A stretch of DNA of 64,000 nt. Source: Gigaspora margarita. Its lineage: Eukaryota > Glomeromycota > Glomeromycetes > Diversisporales > Gigasporaceae. A program made the position numbers and the translations under genes. Where the stretch lies: assembly GCA_009809945.1 (NCBI GenBank), contig WTPW01000761.1:151954-215953 (forward strand), written 5' to 3'. Under the pieces are notes generated by a model. The model was not told where the DNA came from and did not search any database. It saw only the letters and a program-made list of their open reading frames with translations. Shown here one piece after another: positions 12,422-25,139 of this stretch; within the stretch, counting starts at the first letter, position 1; every line of letters starts with the position of its first letter.

Positions 12422-13605
12422 GATAGTGAGAATATTTATACAATGAATTGTGAATATTTACTCGCTTGCTTGGCAAGCATGAGTGTAGGGATGCTAAGTC
12501 ATTTGACTGAATTTTTAACTTAGATGTGTATTGAAAAGATTATCAAAAAAAAACTAGTTATATTAACAAACCCAAACAGTCTATTTTAAATGGTTTAACA
12601 TCCCATGTATATGAATTTACCTTTTAAAGGTATGTGTTTTTGAATATTACATATTAGCATAGCAACTAGGATGTTATCCTGCTCCAACTAGTTAGCTTGT
12701 GCTTAAGCATATTTAAATAAAACCAATTTTTGAACTCAGTTTATATAAATGCATTAATAATTATGCTTGCATAAGCAGTTTAATAAAACCTGCTATCGCT
12801 ATTATCTGCTTTTGTTTAGCGATCATATTACTATTACTTTTTTTTAATTAAAAAAAATTAAAATGATTAATTGTCATTACATTAAATTAACTTTAATTAA
12901 AAAAAAAAAATTAATTTTTGTTCACTACAAAAGAGGGGCAAAAAAAATTATATAATATATTCATCTGAACTTTCTATATGTATTCACACATGCTTGCTTC
13001 CTACAAAAGAGAGGATAAAAAAAAACAAATTTATATAATGCATTCATATATACCAGATATGTACAATTTTTATAGCTAAAATTCTCATAATCTTGTGATT
13101 GGATCTGCATCATTTTTGTAGCGATCACTTCATTTCTGTATGAAACTTTTATACCAAATATGGAATATAAATTTGTATTAGCATTATTTTGAGTAGGATT
13201 AAAGTTGTTAGTAAAGTAACATACTCTGGAAAAAAGTTATTACTTATAACCTCATATATGGAGTGATCTGGAGAAACCTAAATTGGATACATGAAATAAG
13301 ACTAGTGCATCTACAATTTCACAAGTATTTGATTTAATAACAATACACAAATATCTAGTATAAACAGATATAGATAACAGATAATGATTTTTTTCAATAG
13401 ATAATTATCTTTAAATAAACAGATTATCTAGATCTAAACACTAGTAATAATAATAAGTTGAAATTTATAAAGGGAGTTTTGAGAAAATAAAATTGTTAAA
13501 AAAAATACTGATCTTTGATAGTATAGCTAAAACCTTGTGCATTCTACTATTATTAAATAAAATAAATCTTGTTGTAACCAGCTATATAAAATTATTATTT
13601 CAAAT
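12422..13605. other. Gene-free AT-rich sequence
   Basis: No gene, TIR pair or array that I can support. The upstream end of the next pseudogene may lie in it. Confidence 0.4.
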
Positions 13606-13608
13606 AAA

Positions 13609-16454
13609 ATGAGTTGTTCTGAGTTTACTTACTTAAATTTTGAAGAATATGATGCCTTTGAGAAAAGCAATAAAGAAAAAATATACGAAATTGGTCAAAT
13701 TGCTCTTGCTTAAGCTCAAACCTTGTTAAACAATAATGCAGAATATGATGAAAATTATGATATAAACTGGAATAAAATAGAAGCAGAAAATTTTGTTCTT
13801 TATAATGAACCTTTATTAACAATGCATAATGAACCAGATATTGTAATTGAAACATTATCTAAACAAAGTTCAAATTTAATGCTATGTTGATATTGCTGAT
13901 AGTAAGACAAAACGTTGCAATAGCACAACAAAATTACACTGATTGGAGCAATTAATAGGAACCTGGGAAGTAGATATAAATGCAATTAAAAATTCAGAAT
14001 AAGCTTTATGAACAAGGTGAAAAATAAAACCATTTAATTGAGCTAGGTGATGTCCATTATTATAACTGCCTTTTTTGCAATAAAATATAATGTTTTTTTA
14101 TTCATGGTGATTGTTGTAAAGTACATTCATGGAACATTAATGGGCATAATATTCAAGTACCTTGTGTTAGTCTTTTTAAATGTTCTGCATTTACAGAAGG
14201 ATTTATTACACAAAAGTCATCTTCAAGTCATCAAGCATGTTATATCTGCTCAGAATATTTTCATAAAGAAGGTGGCCATTTTTATAAAAGAGGTGGTCCT
14301 GGTAAAGTAGTTCTATTATGTATTGAAATTGGAAAACATCTTCATTACCTAATACCATTTCAACTTTTTTCAAGCTCTTATTATAGCTACAATGACAAAA
14401 ACAAAAGGTTGCTAATAAAAAAAGACATCAACGTGGGCTTCCTCCAAAGTCACTTAATACAAGTCAAATTTCAAAGACTTCTGCCTTATTAGTTTCTATG
14501 TTGTTACCTATTGCTTTTTCTGGAATAAAAATATGGATTACACATATAATATCATTAGTTTGTCAAACCCCAAAATTATTACTATACTTACAAGAAATTC
14601 TTCATTTAGCATGTATTATATCTTATACTAAATGGCATGAAAATCATCTTCAAGAATCCAGAATTCACAATGCAGACCCTAGAAAGAATTTGATAAAAGG
14701 GCCAAATGTTTGGAATTTGGCAGTAATTGACAATATTGACTTTAAAGCCTCTACATTTCATATAACAATATTTTTGATACTACACGAAAAACTTCACATG
14801 CAACTTTATGAATAGTATTTCAATTTACCCTTTCTACATTTCTTGACAACCTTGCTAAAAGTAACAATTTCAATAAATTACCACTATTTGGGAAATTTTC
14901 AACTACTGACAATCTTTTAATAATATATGAAACTATTTTAAACAAATTGTTAGAAACTTATACAAATGACTTTGATATGGAGGATGTACATTTAAAAATT
15001 ACCAATAAAATACCTATAGGTTATAATATTTCACCTCCAAATATTGTAATATTAAACCTGTTAACCCATCAAATTGTGATGAAAATGTTCATGCTGTATG
15101 TAAAAGGTATTGTGATAATTTAGATCTTGATAGTAATAACAATCTATATATTGCATGTGATCAAGCAATTTTTGGAAGATTAATTTCTTACAAAGAAGCT
15201 AATAAAAATAGTCAACTTCTTTTGGGACAGTAGCATACATCTAAGACATGTACGGTATTCTAATTACAATATTTTTAAGATATGGAATATTTAATCTTGT
15301 AGCAGTACTTGGTGCAAAATATTTAGACAAATTTGAACATGTTGATTATCGAGTAACATGCCATGTTTTGGAGCTAATTTGGATTGCAGTTGGAATTGCA
15401 TTATGTCAGTATGAAATAACAAAAATGAACCCATGATTGATATTTTAAAAGGTAATAATCAATTAGTGAAAGTTTGGTATCTTTTTTTTCATTGAATGGG
15501 GTACTTTGTAGAACATAAAGTTGGAATTAGAAATGGAAATTACAGAATGCAGATAGCAAACATGTCTGCATTTGCACCTCTTTTTTCTGTAGCTGGAAAG
15601 TTTAAATATGCAACTTCTATAGCACACTTTTTGGCACAAGTTCATGATAATCCACAGCTATGCAAATTATTACAAAATATATGTTTTGTAAATCTTACAA
15701 GAGAAAATATCATTTTTTAGATTTTGATAAAGCTCTTGAAACCTATGGTGTAAAATTTATTAAACAAAACCTTACTGGAAATTTTATTGATTAGCAAACT
15801 ATGATGTTAAAAATTAAAGCAGCCCAAAGTGAAAGAAATCAATTATCAATGCTTCTTGCAGAATATACAAATAATTTTGTGGCTTGCCAAAGTAATTGTG
15901 CAATTAAATCACGCAAAGATTCACTTTGGTCCTTGGTTACAGAATTATTATCTGCTTTTAATGATCCAAATCCTGCTATACATTATTGATTTAAAGATGC
16001 ACTAGAAATAAGCGAAAATGGTATTAACAAGATTCTTTCTTTTTATGAAACTAGCAAATCACGATTTGAAAAAGTACTTGCCCAAAATGTATACAAAACT
16101 GAGTCCCAAATAGCTTCTGGACGCTGTTTACAAGATGTAAATACCTATACTTATGCTCAATTAGAAAGTGCAAAGAAACAAAAAACTAACCAAATTAGTA
16201 ATCTTGTTCAAGAATCAACTATTCAACAGAATACATCAGCTTCACTATCTAAAACTAGTCTTCAAAAACAAACATGTCACATTACTACAGAGCTAAAGAA
16301 AGCTATACTTGCTAAATTATTTGATAATGAAGAAAATTTGTCTGAAACTATAGTTGCAAAAGTTTTTTGAGAACTTCAAGCAATCTCATTAGATTGGACA
16401 ACAGAAAGAATTAAAACGTATTGGAGAAATAATCAGCATAAAAAGCAAAAATAA
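13609..16454 (+). pseudogene. Decayed transposon-like gene, family not assigned
   Basis: A long protein can be followed on the plus strand only by changing frame several times and passing stops. Recognisable parts, in order, are: an acidic N-terminal piece (from ATG 13609, stop near 13710); a Cys/His-rich block around 14041-14330 (CLFCNK, then HGDCCKVHSW, CYICSEYFHKEGGHFYKRGG); a conserved-looking block at 14498-14790 (AFSGIKIWITHI; NLAVIDNID); a middle block at 15240-15440 (VLELIWIAVGIAL); 15496-15720; 15801-15987; and a basic C-terminus ending at TAA 16452-16454 with DWTTERIKTYWRNN, which resembles an HTH or homeodomain-like recognition helix. In-frame breaks include TGA near 15495, 15986 and 16368 and TAG at 15794. 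From memory it resembles a multi-copy Glomeromycotina protein family, but I cannot name the domain. No TIRs were found. Confidence 0.55.
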
Positions 16455-16676
16455 ATACTGCAATACTATATATATATAGTATAATAATCTGAATAGTATA
16501 ATAAATTTTCTAAAATCTAATAAGGCTATACAAATTTATATAATTGGTTTTTATATTCTAGCCAAGTTAGTAAAGTAAGGTTTGAAAATTTTTTTAATAT
16601 AGATAATTAACAAAAACTTTCTATTTGATAATTGTATAATATAAAGTAATACATATAACAATTTTGTATATCAAGT

Positions 16677-16920
16677 ATTTGTAATAGTTTAATTTTTTTA
16701 AATTAAAATTTAAAATTTTTTCATATACTTTTTTTGCATTTTGTTAGTGTGTTTTTCTTTTGTTATTTTTTTTCTTTTGTTATTTTTGTAATAGTTTAAT
16801 TTTTTTTAAATTAAAATTTAAAATTTTTGTAATAGTTTAATTTTTTTTAAATTAAAATTTAAAATTTTTTTATATACTTTTTTTGCATTTTGTTAGTGTG
16901 TTTTTCTTTTGTTATTTTTA
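16677..16920. repeat. Tandem duplication of an AT-rich ~125-150 bp unit
   Basis: The block TTTTGCATTTTGTTAGTGTG plus TTTTTCTTTTGTTATTTT, preceded by GTAATAGTTTAATTTTTTT, occurs twice (about 16677-16790 and 16825-16920). A partial third copy of the first half lies between. Confidence 0.6.
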
Positions 16921-17219
16921 AAGATATATATAAGTTTAAAACCCAATATTTGGGTTTAAAATCTTTGGTACTAATCTAAAACCTAAGGTTCAGATTCAAA
17001 AGCTTTAATGCTAATTTGAATAGTATTTAAGTTTGAAATCCTTAGAAGCTAAAATAAATAAATACAGTAAAAAAATTAGACTAATTATACAATAAACAAA
17101 AAAACAAATTTGATGTATTCTATACAAAGAATATACAAATTATTGTCATGCCTAATATTGAAATTTGAGGTCTTGATTTAAAACTATAAACCCTGCTAAA
17201 ATTCACATATACTCCTTAA

Positions 17220-17330
17220 ACACAGAACCTATTACAATCTATTCAAAGTTTTTATAACAACTGTCTCTATATCATATGTTACCTATTATTAAAATTGATC
17301 GATAGGAACATGTCCCATAGATGTTTTTAA
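17220..17330. repeat. Dispersed repeat, partner at 28650-28745
   Basis: AAGTTTTTATAACAA, then CTCTATATCATATGTTAC and ATTAAAATTGATCGAT followed by GGAACATGTCCCAT, recur in the same orientation at 28650-28745 with a few changes. It is a non-coding remnant of an older repeat. Sequence just downstream (17405-17460) is related to the 25-27 kb repeat unit. Confidence 0.5.
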
Positions 17331-18039
17331 TTTTCTTGCAAATTTCAAAAATCTAATAATCTGCGCAGATTGTAAAAAAGTGAATAAAAATAAATTATAT
17401 ATGCTCACCTAATATTAAATGCTAGCTAAATTTTTATATTTTAAAAGAATACATTCGAATTAGAGATAGGTTTCATGCATGTGCATGATTCCTCAATAAT
17501 GTGTATGAATGCAATAAATGTACATGTTTCCGAATCATGTGCATGTTATCCTATCAAACTTTTATATAAAAAAATTATTAAATATAAAATAAGTATAACT
17601 AACATTCTAATCTATTTATATACTTCAATTCTGGGTCAGTTCGCTTTAACATTTTGATTAGTTGTATCCAAAAAATGTGACCTAAATATAGGAAAACTAA
17701 CAGAAATACATATGATGATTGTTATAGTCAAGTAATTATTATAACATTATTTAATCCCTTATTAACGCCCTTAAACAACACAAAAATCATAAAACATGAA
17801 TTGCTAAATTTACTTTTTTTGTTTGATTGCCTAATATTTACAAACTATTTTGGTCTTAAATTCAAGAATAAGTGCAAGAATAAGTGCAAGTGCAAGAACA
17901 AGTACAAAAAACATGACAAAAGTTTCACAATAAATAAAACTTAAGATTAATAAAAATATAGAGAATATATTAGCAAATATCAAAAAAATTATCAGTTATA
18001 TTTAACCAAATATTTAGATGATTGATTTCAAAACTACTT

Positions 18040-18420
18040 GATACTTACGTATCGAGTCTCGAATCAGCTCAGATTCGAACATGTGACTCACTCAGTCATG
18101 ATCACATGTTCAATCATCTGATCAATCATTAGATTGATTATGGTTAATTAAGTATGAAGTAATTTTGTTCTCAGGCATTTAAAAGTATGAGCGCATAGCA
18201 GGAATATGAGGTAAGAATAGAATGATCAGTTAGTATGTGTATAAGATATGAAGTAATTGATAGTATGATAGTATTGTTCTGAGTATATATAGTACCATTG
18301 AGGTATGCTAGCAAATTAGCCTTGTTTCTTCTGCAAATCTGACATTCATCTGGCAGTCATATATGTGGCAACTTGGCAGTCAAACACATGCAAATAAATA
18401 AAAGAATCTAATCCTATAAA
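18040..18420. repeat. Dispersed repeat related to 23440-24240
   Basis: It shares 'GAGTCTCGA', 'CATGTGAC', 'TGATCACATGTT', 'AAGTATGAAGTAATTTT' and 'GGCAGTCATATATGTG' type blocks with two copies at 23440-24060. It contains nested short dyads (GATCAATCATTAGATTGATTA). Confidence 0.45.
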
Positions 18421-19558
18421 AGCTGTGCAGGTTGCACAATAGGCAGAAGAATAACCCATCTGTGTCTACATAGTTTGAACCCCAAAATGAGAAACAAACA
18501 ATAGAATTTTTGATCAGAATTTTTTGCATCTGATAATCAACTAATTTTTGCAGTGATTCATAGTTTTATGTCGATCTAGCAACCAATAAAATCATAGTTA
18601 TGTTAAAAGGTGCTAAAACTAATATAGCATAATAATCAAGTTAGGGTAATAACAGATATTATGTAATATTTTTTTAATATACCCCTACCCCCTCCCCCTA
18701 CATAAGACAGTAATAAGTTTAAAAGTTAAATCATATGACTTTTAATACTATCCACCAATCAAATAGCAGATTTCAAATTGATATCAATGTATAAATTATA
18801 AGTCTGTTGTACCATGCAGCATATCAAAAACTAAATCTTTCACAGTTTAGCAATAACAGTTGTCTCATAGCATTTAAAATCAACTTTATTATTTATTTTA
18901 ATGTAAAAAAATTTAGCAATTTTTGTAAGTATAATAAAAATTTATACACAAATCAATCTGCATATCACAATAAGACGTATATAATAGCATTTATCTAAAT
19001 TGATAATTTGAAAATATATACTAAAAATAATCAGAATTTGGTAATCCAATTTCAACAAACTTAAAAGCACTAGCCAAAAAGAGTAAGTAATTACATACCA
19101 TTGTCAAAAGCCAAAAATAATAAATTAATAAAGACAAGATAATTCATTGTCATGCTTTAAATTCGCCAAATCATGCAGTATACTTGAGTATAAACTTTGT
19201 ATTTTTAAATCCTTTTTTTTTTATACAATTATAATAGTACAAAAGATCAAGTGATAATAGCAAAAAGAAGTAAATAAAAACATACATGAGTATTATAAGA
19301 TAGGAAACTATATTGTCATTAGCTGTGAATAGTAATATAGTAATACAAATAAAAAGAATTTATCTAACGTATTAGTTTTTGTATTTCAAATTTTTATATA
19401 AATATAAAAAGGTCATTAAGAATATAAGACTGAATTAAAATTTTAAACAAATAAAATTATGAGCAAACATTTATTTCGAATCCAAAAAATAAATATGAAA
19501 ACTTTACCAATGCATATATATATAATTATATAGTTAAAAATAAAATACCAAATCCTGG

Positions 19559-21943
19559 TTGATCAATTGTTTGCAAACTAGAGCAGAAGAATGGGGTTTT
19601 GTTAAAAAACAAAAAGAAGTAAAAATTGATAATATAATTGCACAATTTTTAAACACAATACTAGATATGCAAGGGATCTTTTGTCCTATTACGTCTTACC
19701 CACAAGTTTTTACAAGTAGTAGTTCATTACAAACTACTATAAATACCATTGCACAACCATCTGAAAATTTAGAAAAGTTTTATTCTAATGTGGTAGCCCA
19801 AAAAAAGCAGCTGAAAGTAAAAGCTAAGCAGAAAAGGAACAAATTGAGCTTGAATTCTTGTGTAATAATTTGTCTAATATACAACATCGGCATAGCCTTT
19901 TAATAAGAATGAATGAATTTTGAGATAAAATTCAAGCTCAAAAACAACAAATTAAAAAATTAAAAAGAAATGCAACATATCAGTCAAACTGCAGGGATAA
20001 AAAATGCAAAACATTAGAAGATCAAAATGAAGTAACTTGATATAACCAACCCAGTAGACTGTCATTATTAGTGCAGCATTCTGATTTGCTTGATAATATT
20101 CATAATTCAATCAAATATGGTGCTGCTGATGTGCATAGACAAAAGAATCAATGAAAGTTAGAATCATAGATCACCTTTGTCAGAATATTGAAAAAAATTA
20201 CAATATTTATATATCCTGGTCTACTTTAAATAATTACCTTTTGCCTTACCAATCTAATTCAATTGTAGCAAAAGCTCATCACTATCCTGCTTGTGTAGCT
20301 ATTGCTGGAGTTTCACATGATGAAGCAAAAGAACATCAAGATGAGCATTATTGCTTGGCCTTAGTTAAAAGAGCAAAGCAATTTGCCAAAACTTTTGCAA
20401 GTGCGTCTATTATAATTTCTCAAGATGATAAATTTAAAATTGGTCTTGGAGTACCTACAGTAAGTAGAACCTTCCATACCTTGCAGTCATTTGCTGAACC
20501 AGTTAGAGTATCCAATCATGACTTTCTCTGTGGAAATGATCAAAAGTTAGTGCCATCAGTTTATCTTATGATTCAATCTGACAAAACAAATGATGATATT
20601 CGTTCAGGGCAATTAGCAATATTTATCTGCCCACAATGGTCATTGGGCACATCTTCTGAAACACATATGGAAAACCTTTCTTATCTTATATCAAATGCAT
20701 AGTATACCAAGGCTTTGAAAATAGATGATTGTATAAAACCAATTTGGGTACTGTTGGTTGACAAGGGGCCTGATGAAAACCCTAAGCATTTAAAGAACAT
20801 AAATTCATATTGTAAGTTTTTTAAAAAATTTGATTTAGACTATCTTACTGTGTGCATGCATGCTCCTGGACAGTCAAAATATAATCTAGTCGAGAGGGCT
20901 ATGGCAACTCTTTCAGGTAAGCTTGCCAGAATAATGCTTCCAATTGATTATTTGGTAAATATTTAGATAACCAAGGAAAAGTTATTAATTTGGCAAAACA
21001 AAACTTTTGCTATGCTGGTGAAGCTTTAAGTAAAATTTGATGTAATGATCATATTTTTGGAAAAAAATTTATACAACTTATATTGACAAAGCAATTGATC
21101 CCTTTGTCAATCTTGAATTTGCTGAAGAACAAGAAAAAAAAGAAAAGAGACTGTAAATAACTTGGTGCCATGGTTCTGGATAGAAAAACATTGCAACCTA
21201 TATCAATATGCACTCGATATAAAACGATATGATGATCTTGAATACTGTAATCCTATTAGAGCAGAAGAAGCTATAGATTTTCTTATGACTGGTAGTAGCT
21301 TTCTTTCTCATGTTGTTAAAGCATGAGATGATTACTATATAAATCCTATCCATCTCCTTCAATACTTTGATCAATTTAAAATACCGGGTTATAATTTTCA
21401 TTGCCCTTCTCTTGACAAAAAAACTTACTCTTGACTTTGCTGTTCAATTTGCAACAAGTATTATCCCACTCTCACCTACTTAATGAAACATAAACACCTG
21501 CAATATCCTTCTAATCATGGAAGACCAAAAAAGGCTTTAGAAATCTCTAAAACCAATTCTGCAACATTTGATAATTTTATGACATTACTATCACAAAATA
21601 TTACTTGAATTCTTTCTTGTAATGAGATTCTACCAAGGGGTTGTGCAGTGTTGTATGTTTTGGCTATCCACAGCCTTTTTTGGCTTGTCTGCGTCCAAAA
21701 TTGTCCAAACGTCCAAGATTGTCCAAAGCTTGTCCAGGCTTTAATATTAATAAATCTATCTAAAAAATATATAACTATATATTTTATTAGGTGCTGAACA
21801 CATTTCAGTTAAAATTAAAATAGATTGTTATAATAAAATTTTAAGTAATTTTACTTTATTTCCAAAATTGTCCAAAATTGTCCAAATCATTGTCCAAAGC
21901 TGTCCCATGACAACACTAGGGTTGTGCATCAGATACAGAATAA
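19559..21943 (+). pseudogene. DDE transposase with C-terminal zinc finger, broken
   Basis: The catalytic part is open from 20151 to 20966 except for one TAG at 20701. It shows a DDE-like triad: D in SQDDKFKIGLG (20424), D in LLVDKGPDENP (20760) and E in YNLVERAMATLSGKLA (20892), spaced 112 and 44 residues apart. Upstream (19559-20150) is a Gln/Lys-rich, coiled-coil-like N-terminal region with a frame change near 19830 and TGA stops near 19921 and 20038. Downstream, after a frame change near 20950, the reading continues with TGA stops near 21038 and 21325 to a C2H2-like finger (C-x2-C-x12-H-x1-H, about 21441-21500) and a C-terminus interrupted by the hAT MITE. Rejoining across the MITE's target copies reads LPRGCASDTE then TAA at 21941. 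The role would be cut-and-paste transposition in the nucleus. The family is unassigned, and from memory it is abundant in Glomeromycotina. Confidence 0.6.
21646..21918. mobile_element. hAT-type MITE inserted in the transposase pseudogene
   Basis: It starts CAGTGTTGT (21646) and ends ACAACACTA (21918). A perfect 8-bp duplication GGGTTGTG borders it at 21638-21645 and 21919-21926. The interior repeats TGTCCAAA/TTGTCCAAAATTG several times. Removing the element plus one GGGTTGTG restores an open frame through the host pseudogene's C-terminus, so the insertion came after the gene was in place. Confidence 0.85.
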
Positions 21944-22609
21944 AATAGTAAAGATATTTCTAATTTCATACATATATTTGTCAATTACATGTTAAATTAG
22001 TAAAAAAGTAAACATAAAGCTTTGAGTATAATAAATGTAAAATTAGAGTAAACCTTCCTTGTTATATTAATTAATCTTATGCTTTTATGATCGCTAATTA
22101 GAATTAAGGCCATTAGTTTTGGTTACCTCTGTTTACTCATAAAGAGATTAATTACACATTTGTTGAATTTTGTTATAAACGAGAAGCTTAGAGATTAGCA
22201 AACAAGAAACTTGATTCGAAAAGATCTTGTATTACAAATAATAGTTGTACAAACATGTATTAATAGCTGCTCTACCTTGTTTAGTGCGTCAAAAGTGCAT
22301 CAGAAGTATGTCAAGGATAACTCTTATACAAAGTTTCTCCAATTATATAATATAATTGGATCATAATGCTCCTTATGTAACCTGTTTATCCTTGATGTAC
22401 CCCTAATAAACTCTAAACTATCTGTTAATCGAGATACTTGATTGGCTATTTCTAAGTTATATATACCTATATAAGACATTGAAGATACCCTCTCCCCCTA
22501 TCGATATTATATAATATCTGTTATTACCCTTATTGTGCTTTAATGTTTTTTGATTAGTTATATAACCTGTAATCAAAATATTAAGACTAATAAGTAAATT
22601 ATAATCAAG

Positions 22610-22950
22610 AATGTCATCACAATTAAGAAAATATAATTGTGAAGAAATGTATCAAATACTAATACAAAGCTGCTCGATACTGTAATATAGCAACTTTTAG
22701 ACAAGAAACTATATCACTTGACTTAACATGTAAGAGGGTAAGAAATGTATAAGTAATAAGAAAATTCAAAATAAGATTTAAGATGGGATTTAAAGATACA
22801 GAAAGAGATATTTGTAATAAACAAGATTTAAGACAATTTAGAGAAAGAGTCTTTATTTGATGGGTAAAGGGTCAAAAGATAACAAAACAATGGTTTTATA
22901 AAAAAATAATAGTAGTTTTATTAAATATAATGTTTTAAGTACAAGAATTA
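22610..22950 (+). pseudogene. Unassigned decayed coding fragment
   Basis: Starting from ATG 22611, two frames together read YNCEEMYQIL..., then ARYCNIATFRQETISL, and later MGFKDTERDICNKQDLRQF, WVKGQKITKQWFYKKI. Stops occur at a TAA near 22750 and a TGA at 22858. The composition (basic, KQWFY) hints at a transposase DNA-binding region, but no family is recognised. It begins 80 bp after the 3.9-kb transposon ends. Confidence 0.3.
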
Positions 22951-22989
22951 TTTAGAAAAGAATAAAAAGTAAAGAACTAAAGATGTATT

Positions 22990-23285
22990 GTCTTGGAGTA
23001 AAAGCAGGGTTTTTATATCTGTAGAAACTTAGTATTTTCACTATAACAAGAGATAATAATGAGATATAATAATGAGATATTATGATAAGATATAATAACA
23101 AGATAAAATAATGAGGTATTATAATAAGATATAATAACAAGTTAGAATAATGAGATGTAATAACGAGATATAATAACGAGATATAATAATGAGATATAAT
23201 AATAAGATATTACAATAAATTATTATAATGAGTTATTATAANGAGTTATTATAATGAGTTATTATAAGAAATTATAGTAAAAATA
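22990..23285. repeat. Simple tandem repeat of GAGATATAATAAT type
   Basis: More than fifteen imperfect 11-13 bp units (GAGATATAATAAT, AAGATATAATAAC, GAGTTATTATAAT) form this array. One N lies at 23242. Confidence 0.75.
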
Positions 23286-23439
23286 GCTCCTTTTTAAGAA
23301 TAGAAAAAAGTTTTTCTAATAAAATTAATACTATAGATTTGATTGTTCAAATAAAAATTGTACTATTCTTAATACTTTTATAATATTTTCTAATATTTAA
23401 AATTATACTAATATAACAATACATAAGTATCAAGGCAGC

Positions 23440-24250
23440 TTTTGTCTCGAATCATCACAAGACAAAACATGTAACATGTCTGATTATGTTTGGTCTAATA
23501 ATCAATCAATAATTCTTACGAAATGTGTTCAGAATGGGAATAGTTTAGAAATTAATTGAGTAAGTATAAGGTTATGGTTAGTGTTCTGGTATATTAGCAT
23601 TTGATAAGGTATGTAGAAGAAATAGTCTTTTTTCTTCTGTGAACCTGATATTCTCTGGTTAAGTCAACCCTCCCTCCCTACCCAGTAAGTTTCTCCAAAA
23701 TTGACCTGTCAGGATGACAGTCATATAAGAAGCTTGGTTGATATATTTGATTTTAAATATTGAGTCTCGATTCATCACAAGACCAAATATGTGACATGTC
23801 TGATCATGTTCGGTCTTATAATCGATCAAGTGATCGATTAGTAATGTTTGATAAGTATGAAGTAATTTTCATGAGATGCATATGAAATAGAAAATGGAAA
23901 AGTCTAAGTAGTTAGTAAGTATGAGGCAATAAATGAATAGAAATATTACTAAGCAAGGGGTTTGCAAGGGAACCTGACATTAGTTCTGGTTACGCCCTGC
24001 CCAATTAGCTACCAAAATTACCTGTCAGAACAACAGTCATATGTGAAGCTAGGGTCGATGTGTGACTAAAATATTTTGTTTAAGTATTGGCCTATCGGAC
24101 AACATTCAGTTATACAGAATGCTAACACTTTGATGACCCGTCAGAATGATAGTCATATGTGAAGCTGAGATTGTTATATTTTTATTCAGGGTTGTGGCCT
24201 GTCGAGATGACAGTTACTAGTATGAAGTTTTTAATGGCCTGTCGAGATGA
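23440..24250. repeat. Tandem/dispersed repeat block with CCTGTCAGAATGACAGTCATA motif
   Basis: Two long copies (about 23440-23740 and 23760-24060) share ATTGAGTCTCGATTCATCAC, AAGACCAAATATGTGACATG and CTGATCATGTTCGGTCT pieces. A short dyad unit, CTGTCAGGATGACAGTCATA, recurs at about 23703, 24018, 24136, 24189 and 24237. It is non-coding and related to 18040-18420. Confidence 0.55.
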
Positions 24251-24542
24251 TGGTTATCAAAAAAAAACAAAAAGAATGTTGCACAATGCTAGAAAACTGC
24301 GTAAATTGCTCAATTAGCAGGAGAAAACACCCAAATGTATTTTCATCATTAGTTAGTCCCCAAAATAAGAGACAAAACAAAAATTCTGTAAGGGAATCAA
24401 TCAAAACAAAATCAATTATTCCGCAGTTCATATCAGATATACTATAGGTTAGAATAGTATATTCAGTAACAGAATTTTTTTGTGTACAAACTAACTCAGC
24501 ATATTTATGAATATTTTGAGAATTTACAGATTTTAAAAAGCT

Positions 24543-24561
24543 CCCGTGGCAGAGCCACGGG
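24543..24561. other. Perfect GC hairpin (8-bp stem, 3-nt loop)
   Basis: CCCGTGGC-AGA-GCCACGGG stands out sharply from its AT-rich surroundings. Similar small GC hairpins occur at 45648-45735 and at the centre of the 46499-46627 palindrome. No T-run follows that would make it a classic terminator. Confidence 0.6.
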
Positions 24562-25139
24562 TCAGGTGCTAGCATATTCTTAAATTATTAAGTAATGATA
24601 AAGTTTATTTATATATGTAGGCAAAATCTGATAAAGAATCAATATGTAGTATCTTTATTTGGATGTATTATAAAGATAAAAATTAAAAAATTTTTTTATC
24701 ATGCTCGGGAAATCATAACTTGAATGAATTTTTTTTGAACTCAATTTCACTTTAATGCAATAATCAAAAGTTTTTAATTTTGCCGATATCTGATAATACA
24801 TAAAGTTATTTATTTTCTACTCTAGTTCTATTTGATAACAATATTTAGATCTCCTACTGACATTTCCCATCTCAACAAATCTTTGATAATAAATTATCAC
24901 ATTTATCCTTTTCAGCACTGCTCTTTTTTTTTTGTATACCTAAAAATAAGTTACATTATACACACAAAATGAAAGCAGTATCATGTGCATTAATGCACAT
25001 TTTATTATAAAATATGCATTTTTCCCTTTTCTAATTCGAATATTCATATATATTTTAAATAATTATTTTATTAAAAATACAGTTTATGAAAATAATAATA
25101 ATAATAAATTAAAAAAACTAAAAAAAAAAACAAAAAAAG

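Larger units (their letters stand above)
18644..22529. mobile_element. Complete 3.9-kb TIR transposon with TTA target duplication
   Basis: The left terminus GGGTAATAACAGATATTATG (from 18644) is mirrored by the right terminus ending GTTATTACCC at 22529. About 26 bp match with one difference. TTA flanks both ends (18641-18643; 22530-22532). The element encloses the decayed DDE transposase gene on the plus strand (19559-21943) and a hAT MITE that jumped into that gene. A 3-bp TTA duplication is usual for PIF/Harbinger, but the encoded protein is not the Harbinger DDE type seen at 38 kb. This could therefore be a different superfamily using the same target length. Confidence 0.7.
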
